Shown piece by piece: positions 57,439-64,000 of a stretch of 64,000 nt of DNA; within the stretch, counting starts at the first letter, position 1, and each line of letters opens with the position of its first letter. The position numbers were made by a program, and so were the translations under genes. A model generated the notes under the pieces. It was given only the letters and a program-made list of their open reading frames with translations. It ran no database searches and had not been told where the DNA came from. The stretch is from contig NZ_LN831029.1 of NCBI RefSeq assembly GCF_001457475.1, positions 2,852,001-2,916,000 on the forward strand, written 5' to 3'. Origin of the DNA: Achromobacter xylosoxidans (GTDB lineage: Bacteria > Pseudomonadota > Gammaproteobacteria > Burkholderiales > Burkholderiaceae_B).

Positions 57439-58428
57439 ATGACGACGACACAGAAAAAGGACGGCGCCGGCTCGGGCGTGCCGAAATGGCCGGTGGCCGT
57501 GGCGCTGGCGGCGGCGGTGCTGCTGGCGCTGGTGCCGCTGGTGGTGACCGACTCGTTCACCTTGCAGGTGCTGCTGCTGGCCATCATGTTCGGCGCGCTG
57601 GGCGCGTGCTGGAACCTGGTGGGCGGCTTTCTCGGGCGCATTTCCTTCGGCCACGCCGTGTTCGTGGGCGTGGGCGGCTACACCACCTTGCTGCTGCTGC
57701 ATCACCTGAAGCTGACGCCGCTGCTGGGCATCCCGCTGGGCGGCCTGATCAGCGCGGCGCTGGCCTGGCTGGTGGGCGGGCCGACGCTGCGCCTGTCCGG
57801 CCATTACTTCGCCATGGCCACCATCGCGCTGCTGCAGATCGGGCTGCTGCTGATGATCAACTGGGACTGGGCCGGCGGCGCCGTCGGGCTGGAAGCGCCG
57901 ATCGGCGACGCCGCCTGGATGCTGCTGTTCCGCAGCAAGGTGCCGTACTACTGGATCGCGGTGGGACTGGCGTTCCTGACGTTCTGCGCCACGTACTTCC
58001 TGGTGCACTCCAAGACCGGCTTCTACTGGCGCGCCATCAACGGCGACGAAGCAGCCTCGCGCAGCCTGGGCGTGCCGGCGGACCGCTACAAGATGCTGGC
58101 GTTCGTGCTGTCCGCCGGCATGACCGGGGTGTGGGGCGGCTTTTTCGCCATGTACGTGGGCTTCATCGATCCCGAATCGATGTTCAGCCTGACGATGTCG
58201 GTGCAGGTGGTGCTGGTGGCCATCCTGGGCGGCGTCGGCACGCTGGTCGGCCCGTGGCTGGGCGCGGCCGTGCTGTTGCCGCTGTCGGAAGGCACGCGGG
58301 TGCTGTGGGGCAGTTCGGGCCTGGGCCTGGATCTGCTGATTTTCGGGTTGGCGATCCTGCTCGTCACCCTGTTCCTGCCAGGCGGTCTGGTGACATTGAG
58401 GAGGCGCCGTGGCTCTGCTCGACGTTAA
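57439..58428 (+). CDS. livM: Liv-type ABC permease LivM
   Basis: The 329-residue permease pairs with LivH. It has a short N-terminal extension, then MFGALGACWNLVGGFLGRISFGHAVFVGVGGY and the loop FYWRAINGDEAASRSLGVP. The end overlaps livG by 20 bases. Confidence 0.9.
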   Translation: MTTTQKKDGAGSGVPKWPVAVALAAAVLLALVPLVVTDSFTLQVLLLAIMFGALGACWNLVGGFLGRISFGHAVFVGVGGYTTLLLLHHLKLTPLLGIPLGGLISAALAWLVGGPTLRLSGHYFAMATIALLQIGLLLMINWDWAGGAVGLEAPIGDAAWMLLFRSKVPYYWIAVGLAFLTFCATYFLVHSKTGFYWRAINGDEAASRSLGVPADRYKMLAFVLSAGMTGVWGGFFAMYVGFIDPESMFSLTMSVQVVLVAILGGVGTLVGPWLGAAVLLPLSEGTRVLWGSSGLGLDLLIFGLAILLVTLFLPGGLVTLRRRRGSARR

Positions 58429-59131
58429 GAACCTGACCAAGCGCTTCGGCGGCCTGGTCGCCAACAAGGACATCTCGCTGTCGGTCGAGGCGGGCGAGAT
58501 CGTCGCCATCATCGGCCCCAATGGCGCCGGCAAGAGCACGCTGTTCAACGGCCTGGTCGGCCATCACGAGCCGACCTCCGGCACGGTGGCGTTCGCCGGC
58601 GAGTCCATGATCGGCCGGCGGCCGGAGCAGGTCGCGGCGATGGGGCTGGTGCGCACCTACCAGATCCCGCGCAGCTTCGGCCAGATGACGGTGCTGGAAA
58701 ACGCCATGGTCGGCGCGCTGCTGCGCCATCCGCGCCTGCCCGACGCGCGCCGCGCCTCGGCGCGGGTGCTGGAACTGGTGGGGTTGGCCGACCGCGCCGA
58801 CACGCTGGCGGCGGAACTGAACGTGGCGGGGCAGAAGCGGGTGGAGCTGGCGCGCGCGCTGGCGACCGAGCCGCGCATGCTGCTGCTGGACGAAGTGGCC
58901 GGCGGCCTGAATCCGGCCGAAGCCATCGCGCTGGCCGAGATCCTGCGCGGCATCCACGCTGCCGGGGTCACGCTGATCATCGTCGAGCACGTGCTGGAGG
59001 TGGTCATGCGGCTGGCGCAGCGGGTGCTGGTGCTGAACTTCGGCCAGATGATCGCCGAAGGCGCGCCGCAGGACATCGTGCGCAATCCCGCCGTGATCGA
59101 AGCCTATCTGGGGAGGAAGCACCGTGCCTGA
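58409..59131 (+). CDS. livG: Liv-type ABC ATPase LivG
   Basis: The 240-residue ATPase has Walker A GPNGAGKST and Walker B LLLDEVAGGLN. The signature is NVAGQKRVELARAL, with AGQ in place of the usual SGG. It starts with GTG at 58409, after GAGGAGG. It overlaps livM and, at its end, livF. Confidence 0.9.
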   Translation: MALLDVKNLTKRFGGLVANKDISLSVEAGEIVAIIGPNGAGKSTLFNGLVGHHEPTSGTVAFAGESMIGRRPEQVAAMGLVRTYQIPRSFGQMTVLENAMVGALLRHPRLPDARRASARVLELVGLADRADTLAAELNVAGQKRVELARALATEPRMLLLDEVAGGLNPAEAIALAEILRGIHAAGVTLIIVEHVLEVVMRLAQRVLVLNFGQMIAEGAPQDIVRNPAVIEAYLGRKHRA

Positions 59132-59843
59132 CGTGATGTTGAAGGTCGACAACCTGAGCGTGGCCTATGGCGGCGTGCAGGCCGTGCGCGACGTGTCGCT
59201 GCAAGTGCGCCCGGGCGAAATCGCGGCGCTGCTGGGTGCCAACGGCGCCGGCAAGTCCAGCACCCTGCTGGCCATCATCGGTTCGGTCAAACCCAAGGAA
59301 GGCCGGGTCGTCTTCGAAGGGCGCGACATCACGGGAACGCCGCCGGACCAGTTGGTCAAGCAGGGCATTGCCATGATTCCGGAGGGCGCGCGGGTGTTCG
59401 CGCGCCAGCCGGTCGAGCAAAACCTGCGCCTGGGGGCCTACACGGTGCGCGACGAGCGCGTCTATCGCGAACGGCTTGACAAGGTCTACGCGCTGTTCCC
59501 GCGCCTCAAAGAGCGCCGCGAACAGCTGGCGGGCACCATGTCCGGCGGAGAGCGGCAGATGCTGGCGATCGGCCGCGCCCTGATGAGCGGGCCACGGCTG
59601 CTGCTGATCGACGAACCCAGCCTGGGCCTGTCGCCGCTGCTGGTCGAGCAGGTGTTCGACGCGCTGGCCGCGCTCAACCGCGACGACGGCCTGTCCGTGC
59701 TGCTGGTCGAGCAGAACATGGCGCAGGCGCTGGAAGTCGCGGCGCGCGCCTATGTGATGCAGAGCGGGCGCGTCGCGCTGTCCGGCAATGCGGCCGAACT
59801 GGCGGCGTCGGACGAGGTGCGGCAGGCGTATCTCGGCATGTAG
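59124..59843 (+). CDS. livF: Liv-type ABC ATPase LivF
   Basis: The 239-residue ATPase has Walker A GANGAGKSS, signature MSGGERQM and Walker B LLIDEPSLGLSP. GTG at 59124 overlaps the livG end by 8 bases, and GGGGAGGAAG lies just before it. It closes the operon, which ends in a strong terminator. Confidence 0.9.
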   Translation: MPDVMLKVDNLSVAYGGVQAVRDVSLQVRPGEIAALLGANGAGKSSTLLAIIGSVKPKEGRVVFEGRDITGTPPDQLVKQGIAMIPEGARVFARQPVEQNLRLGAYTVRDERVYRERLDKVYALFPRLKERREQLAGTMSGGERQMLAIGRALMSGPRLLLIDEPSLGLSPLLVEQVFDALAALNRDDGLSVLLVEQNMAQALEVAARAYVMQSGRVALSGNAAELAASDEVRQAYLGM

Positions 59844-59865
59844 CGCGGGCAAGGCGCTGGACGAA

Positions 59866-59899
59866 AAAAAAGCCCGTCGCGCGAGGCGACGGGCTTTTT
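59866..59899. terminator. Bidirectional terminator livF/porin
   Basis: GCCCGTCGC and its complement flank a five-base loop, with A8 before and T5 after the stem, between convergent genes. Confidence 0.9.
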
Positions 59900-59937
59900 G
59901 ACATGCGGCCGGGGGCGGGCCGTAAGTCGCGAAGGAC

Positions 59938-61008
59938 TTAGAAAATGTGGCGGATGCCCACGCCGGCGCCCAGCTGGCTGGTGCGGCCGGCGATTTCGCC
60001 GGTGGCGGCGTCGCGGACCTTGTTGTAGTCCACGGTGCCGTATACCTGGGTGCGCTTGGACAGCGCGTATTCGGCCACGGCCACCAGGGCGTAGCGCTTG
60101 CCCTTGTCGCCGTCTTCGACCACGTTCTTGCTCTGGTCGTAGTAGGCGGCGCCGGTGATGGCCCAGCGCGGGGTGGCCTGCCAGGTCACGCCGGCGAAGT
60201 AGCCGTTGTCCTTGCGGTCGAGCTGGGCGGTGGTGGTGCCGCCCATGACGGCGTTGACCCAGCCGGTCTGGTCGCGGCCGTTGAAGTAGCCGGCGAAGAC
60301 CTTGGCGCTTTCGAACTGGTACGAAGCGCTGAAGTTCCACACTTGCTGGCGCAGTTCGGAGTCGTTGCCTTCGTAGGTGCGCATGAAGGCGCCGCCCAGG
60401 CCCAGCTGGCCAACGGTATAGCGCAGGCTCACGCCCATCTGCTGGCCGGCCTTGCGGTCCGACCACTTGTCGCCGTTGGCCCACGACGCGATCACGTTCA
60501 GGTCGCCCAGCGTGTTCGAGTAGCGGAAGGTGTTGTTGTTGCGCACGCGGCCCATGGCGGCGGGCAGCCACGAGTTTTCGTTGTAGTTACCGACGGTCAG
60601 CGGATCGAAGTAGTCCGCCATCAGGTCCTGGATCACCGTGTTCTGCAGACCCAGCGTCAACGCGCCGATGCTGCCGCCGTCCAGGCCGACGTAGGCCAGG
60701 CGGTTGAAGGTCTTGCCCGAGCTGGACGAGTTGCCGTTCTGCACGTTGAAGCCTTGCTCCAGGCGGAAGAAGGCGCGGTTGCCGTCGCCCAGGTCTTCCG
60801 AGCCGCGCAGGCCCCAGCGGCTGTTGGAGATGGCGCCGTTTTCCATCGAAAGGCGGCTGCCGTCCTCGCCGGACGCGCCGGAGCCGGTATTGACGTAGCG
60901 CATGCTGACGTCGGCGATACCGTAGAGGGTGACGCTGGTTTCAGCGGAAGCGGCGCCTGCGGCCAGGCCGAGGCCGGCGGCGGCGAGCGTAAGAGTGATG
61001 CGTTTCAC
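59938..61008 (-). CDS. General porin, Gram-negative type
   Basis: The 356-residue outer-membrane protein has a signal peptide (cleavage near ASA-E at 22-23), the porin opening VTLYGIADVSMRYVN and the terminal phenylalanine (GVGIRHIF). It forms trimeric channels with 16 strands. It starts with GTG (61008) after TTAGGAGAAG, an unusual start for a highly expressed gene. Its place beside importers suggests a supply channel. Confidence 0.92.
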   Translation of the reverse strand: MKRITLTLAAAGLGLAAGAASAETSVTLYGIADVSMRYVNTGSGASGEDGSRLSMENGAISNSRWGLRGSEDLGDGNRAFFRLEQGFNVQNGNSSSSGKTFNRLAYVGLDGGSIGALTLGLQNTVIQDLMADYFDPLTVGNYNENSWLPAAMGRVRNNNTFRYSNTLGDLNVIASWANGDKWSDRKAGQQMGVSLRYTVGQLGLGGAFMRTYEGNDSELRQQVWNFSASYQFESAKVFAGYFNGRDQTGWVNAVMGGTTTAQLDRKDNGYFAGVTWQATPRWAITGAAYYDQSKNVVEDGDKGKRYALVAVAEYALSKRTQVYGTVDYNKVRDAATGEIAGRTSQLGAGVGIRHIF

Positions 61009-61275
61009 TGAGGCTTCTCCTAATGTTTCTGTTCTTAGCGTGGGCCGGGCTTTTGGCTCGGCTGGACGCGCCTGGCGGTTCGCCTGGAGCTGGGCCGTTG
61101 CACCGACGCCAGGGGTTGGCGCGGGTCCGGAGCATGGGCCCTCTGTACGTTCCGTGCGCCATAGTGGTGCCAATCCAGAACGCCACGAGGATTCTAGAAA
61201 AGTTACGGCTTGTGTAGTGCGTTTATCTTTTTCGCGTTTTCCCTGGGTTTACAGAAATGCAAAAAAGGCGATGAC

Positions 61276-61299
61276 TGGAACAATCCTGGCATTGTTCCA
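61276..61299. repeat. Perfect 9-bp palindrome upstream of porin
   Basis: TGGAACAAT and its complement ATTGTTCCA flank CCTGGC. It is separate from the adjacent terminator and has the shape of a dimeric-repressor operator about 270 bases upstream of the porin start. Confidence 0.6.
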
Positions 61300-61302
61300 A
61301 AA

Positions 61303-61328
61303 AAAACCCCGTTGCAGGAACGGGGTTT
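61303..61328 (-). terminator. Terminator of the second TRAP operon
   Basis: AAAACCCCGTT pairs with AACGGGGTTTT across GCAGG or a close variant; on the minus strand the stem is followed by eight T, matching the end of dctM at 61348. Confidence 0.85.
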
Positions 61329-61347
61329 TGGGCGGGTGGTGTGCGGA

Positions 61348-62649
61348 TCAGAGCGTCATGTGCAGCGGCAACCACGTCGCGATGCCCGGCACCAGGTACA
61401 GCAGCAGCACCGCCAGGATCATCAGGAAGAACATCGGCAGCGAGGCGCGGGCGATATAGGGCAGCTCGCGCCCGCTCATGCCCGACAGCACGAACAGGTT
61501 GAAGCCCACCGGCGGCGTGATCTGTGCCATTTCCACAACGAAAACGATGAAGATGCCGAACCAGATCAGGTCGATGCCGGCCGCCTGCACCGTCGGCAGC
61601 AGCACGCCCATGGTCAGCACGACGATGGAAATGCCGTCCAGGAAGCAGCCCAGCACGATGAAGAACACCATCAGCGCCATGATCAGCCAGAACTGCGACA
61701 GGCCCAGTCCGCCAATCCACTCGGCCAGCGCCCGCGGCAGGCCGATGTAGCCCATCGCCAGCGTCAGGAACTGCGCGCCCGCCAGGATCAGGGCGATCAT
61801 GCAATACAACCGGGTGGCCCCCAGCAGCGATTGCATGAAGGTGGCGCGCGACAGCGACCCTTGCAGGCCCGACAGGATCAGCGCCCCGACCACGCCCACC
61901 GCCGCGGCCTCGGTGGCCGTGGCCAGGCCGGTGTAGATCGAGCCCAGCACCGCGCCGATCAGCAGCATCACCGGAATCAGGTGGCGCGAACGCGACAGTT
62001 TTTCCTTGAACGTCAGGCCCGGATCGGCGGCGGGCACTTCGTCCGGATTGCGGATGGCCCACCACGCGATGTAGCCCATGAACAACAGCGCCAGCAGGAT
62101 GCCCGGCACGATACCGGCGATGAACAGCTTGGCGATCGACACGTCCGCCGCCACCCCGTAGACGATCATGATGATCGACGGCGGGATCAGCAGGCCCAGG
62201 GTGCCCGCGCCCGACAGCGTGCCCAGGATCTTCGATTCGGGGTAGCCGCGGCGCGTCAGCTCGGGGATGGTCATCTTGCCGACCGTGGCGCAGGTGGCCG
62301 CGGACGAGCCCGACACCGCCGCGAAGATGGCGCAGCCGATCACGTTGGTGTGCAGCAGCCGGCCCGGCAGGCGGTTGAGCCAGGGGGCCAGGCCCTTGAA
62401 CAGGTCTTCCGACAGGCGGGTGCGGAACAGGATTTCACCCATCCACAGGAACAGGGGCAGGGCGGTCAGCGTCCAGCTGGACGAGGCGCCCCAGATGGTG
62501 ACGGCCATGGCATCGCCGGCCGGGCGGCTGGAGAACATCTCCATGCCGATCCAGGCGGTGCCCGCCAGCGTCAGGCCGACCCAGACGCCGCATCCCAGGA
62601 ATGCGAAGATCGAGACGACCAGCAGGGTAATGACGAGAAGTTCATTCAT
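61348..62649 (-). CDS. dctM: TRAP transporter large membrane subunit (second system)
   Basis: The 433-residue protein has about 12 helices and the DctM marks FAAVSGSSAATCATVGKMTIPEL, GAGTLGLLIPPSIIMIVYG and QITPPVGFNLFVL. The ATG at 62649 lies within the end of dctQ (8-base overlap). It is different in sequence from the DctM at 49465, so the two systems are not recent copies. Confidence 0.9.
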   Translation of the reverse strand: MNELLVITLLVVSIFAFLGCGVWVGLTLAGTAWIGMEMFSSRPAGDAMAVTIWGASSSWTLTALPLFLWMGEILFRTRLSEDLFKGLAPWLNRLPGRLLHTNVIGCAIFAAVSGSSAATCATVGKMTIPELTRRGYPESKILGTLSGAGTLGLLIPPSIIMIVYGVAADVSIAKLFIAGIVPGILLALLFMGYIAWWAIRNPDEVPAADPGLTFKEKLSRSRHLIPVMLLIGAVLGSIYTGLATATEAAAVGVVGALILSGLQGSLSRATFMQSLLGATRLYCMIALILAGAQFLTLAMGYIGLPRALAEWIGGLGLSQFWLIMALMVFFIVLGCFLDGISIVVLTMGVLLPTVQAAGIDLIWFGIFIVFVVEMAQITPPVGFNLFVLSGMSGRELPYIARASLPMFFLMILAVLLLYLVPGIATWLPLHMTL

Positions 62650-63142
62650 GGGTTTGCTGCGAGGTGGCGGCGGCCAGGCCGCGTGAACGACGTACCAGCT
62701 CATCGAGCAGGGCGATCAGGAACAGGACCGTGCCCACGGCCATGCTGAGCTGCGGAATCCACAGCGGCGTGGCGTCGTTGGACGTGGAGATGTCGTTGAA
62801 CTGCCAGGAGTCGTAAGTGAGCTTGACGCTGAAGAAGGCGAAGGCGGCGGCCATCAGGGTGCCCGCCGCCAGCGCGAAGATATCCAGGCGGCGGCTGCCG
62901 GCCGGCGACAGCGCGTTCAGCAGCAGCGTCACGCGGATGTGTTCGCCATGCTTGAAGGTGCTGGCCAGCGCCAGGAACCCGGCGGCGGCCATGAAATACC
63001 CGGCATAGGCGTCCGTGCCGGGAATGTTCAGGCCAAGCTGGCGCGCGACGATCGCGGCCAGCACCGCAACCAATACACCGATCGTGCACAGGCCGGCCAG
63101 CAGGCCGGCCGCGCCGTAAAGTCCATCCAGAAAGCGGCGCAT
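62642..63142 (-). CDS. dctQ: TRAP transporter small membrane subunit (second system)
   Basis: The 166-residue protein has four predicted helices and the DctQ arrangement, with FKHGEHIRVTLLLNAL after the second helix. It lies between dctP and dctM in an operon read leftward; the dctP stop is 7 bases upstream. Confidence 0.85.
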   Translation of the reverse strand: MRRFLDGLYGAAGLLAGLCTIGVLVAVLAAIVARQLGLNIPGTDAYAGYFMAAAGFLALASTFKHGEHIRVTLLLNALSPAGSRRLDIFALAAGTLMAAAFAFFSVKLTYDSWQFNDISTSNDATPLWIPQLSMAVGTVLFLIALLDELVRRSRGLAAATSQQTHE

Positions 63143-63149
63143 GGTCGTA

Positions 63150-64000
63150 TCACTGCTTCCGGTAGGCGTCGATCATGGCCTGGCCGTCGGCGCCGGCCTT
63201 CTTGAGCCAGTCATCCAGCATGCGCTTGCCGATCACCGACAGGCCTTCCTTCAGTTCGACCGTGGGCTTGACGGTTTCCATGCCGTTCTTGGCCAGTTCT
63301 TCCTGGTACCACTTGTTCTTTTCCTGCGACAGCTTCCAGCCGCGTTCCTCGGCCTGCGCGCCGGCCTTCTTCAAGGCTTCCTGTGTGGCCGGATCAAGCG
63401 CGTCGAACGCCTTCTTGTTGACGATCACGGCGTTCTTGGGCAGCCAGGCCTGGGTGTCGTAGAACTTCTTGATGTACTCGTAGGTCTTGGTGTCGTAGCC
63501 GGTGGAGGCCGACGACATGTACGAGTCGATCACGCCGGTGGCCAGCGCCTGCGACAGTTCGGCCTGCTGCACCGTCACCGGCTGGGCGCCGACCAGTTCG
63601 GCGATCTTGGCCGTCACCGGGCTGTAGGCGCGCCACTTCAGGCCCTTCATGTCGCTGATCTGCTTGATGTCCTTGTTGGCGAAGATGCCCTGGGGCGGCC
63701 AGGCCACCGCGTACAGCAGCGTCATGCCCTGCGAATTCAGCTTCTTTTCCAGGAACGGCTTCTGCGCCTGGTACAGCTTGAACGAGGCGTCGTAGCCGGT
63801 GGCCAGGAAGGGCAGGCCGTCCAGTTCGTAGATCGGGTCCTCGTTGGCGAAGTTGGTCAGCAGGATCTCGCCGATCTGGGCCTGGTTGCCTTGCACCGCG
63901 CGCTTGATCTCGGGCGCCTTGTACAGCGAGGCGTTGTTGTGCAGCGTGATCTTGAGCTTGCCTTCCGACAGTGTGTCGACGTCCTTGATGAAGGTCGTCA
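63150..64000 (-). CDS. dctP: TRAP transporter binding protein (second system), 5' end missing
   Basis: Only the C-terminal 283 codons are present; the frame is open to the window edge at 64000 and the start lies beyond it. DctP marks are LPFLATGYDASFKLY, MKGLKWRAYSPVTAKIAELVGAQPVTVQQAELSQALATGVIDSYMSS (here the usual ALQ-x-GVVDG is ALATGVIDS). The ligand is unknown. It leads dctQ and dctM. Confidence 0.88.
   Translation of the reverse strand, partial: TTFIKDVDTLSEGKLKITLHNNASLYKAPEIKRAVQGNQAQIGEILLTNFANEDPIYELDGLPFLATGYDASFKLYQAQKPFLEKKLNSQGMTLLYAVAWPPQGIFANKDIKQISDMKGLKWRAYSPVTAKIAELVGAQPVTVQQAELSQALATGVIDSYMSSASTGYDTKTYEYIKKFYDTQAWLPKNAVIVNKKAFDALDPATQEALKKAGAQAEERGWKLSQEKNKWYQEELAKNGMETVKPTVELKEGLSVIGKRMLDDWLKKAGADGQAMIDAYRKQ

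Larger units (their letters stand above)
61009..61347 (-). other. Porin promoter region and end of the second TRAP operon
   Basis: This 339-base gap has no gene I can support. It holds the porin promoter (a TAGAAT at 61196-61191 on the minus strand may be the -10), the palindrome at 61276-61299 and a terminator at 61303-61328. Confidence 0.55.

Overview
The window is about 64 kb of high-G+C (roughly two thirds by eye), densely coded chromosomal DNA from a betaproteobacterium. Gene content and order point to the family Alcaligenaceae, most likely Achromobacter and otherwise Bordetella: surE-pcm-nlpD, convergent tsaD/plsY, divergent tesA/ybbA, a copA-cueR/copZ copper locus, FabV as an enoyl reductase, and many TRAP and branched-chain amino acid type transporters with adjacent LysR regulators. 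This assignment is inference; no rRNA or tRNA gene is present to test it. I see no prophage, transposase, CRISPR array or plasmid function, and codon use looks uniform.

Layout. 0-6.5 kb: the 3' end of a multisubunit Na+/H+ antiporter (subunit G), a small secreted Cys/Pro-rich protein, a tight HAD hydrolase-tadA-LD-carboxypeptidase group, the ABC-F protein YbiT and a YhhS-like MFS exporter. 6.6-10.05 kb: an NMT1/SsuA-type ABC importer with two substrate-binding proteins of different families. 10.1-20.5 kb: mostly core genes (YigZ/IMPACT, thioredoxin, a luciferase-like oxidoreductase, a VOC protein, a purine-type permease, tsaD, plsY, surE, pcm, nlpD, a 3'-5' exonuclease, a Spy-like periplasmic protein). 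20.8-25.5 kb: a TorF-like outer-membrane protein, a LysR/MFS pair and rlmD. 25.5-31.2 kb: copper and redox stress genes (cueR, copA, copZ, a peroxiredoxin-glutaredoxin hybrid, a dihydrolipoamide-dehydrogenase-like flavoprotein). 31.2-38.3 kb: rlmJ, ugpQ, an intergenic inverted-repeat element, an M20 peptidase, ppiD behind an in-leader terminator, tesA and ybbA. 38.4-46.4 kb: an iron- or phosphonate-type ABC importer with a LysR regulator, serB, fabV and an EamA exporter.

46.4-64 kb is an accessory-looking nutrient-uptake and catabolism region. It holds a LysR gene, a TRAP transporter (dctPQM), a DUF2848 protein, an amidase, a second closely related LysR gene, a DUF1445 hydro-lyase/D-glutamate-cyclase-like gene, a complete Liv-type ABC importer, a general porin, and a second TRAP transporter that runs off the window. 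The two LysR genes are paralogs, and a nearly identical 23-base element lies just downstream of each, in front of dctP and in front of the DUF1445 gene. This suggests one duplicated regulatory module controlling import and hydrolysis of an amide- or lactam-like compound. It is the best candidate here for an undescribed system, and its substrate cannot be read from the sequence.
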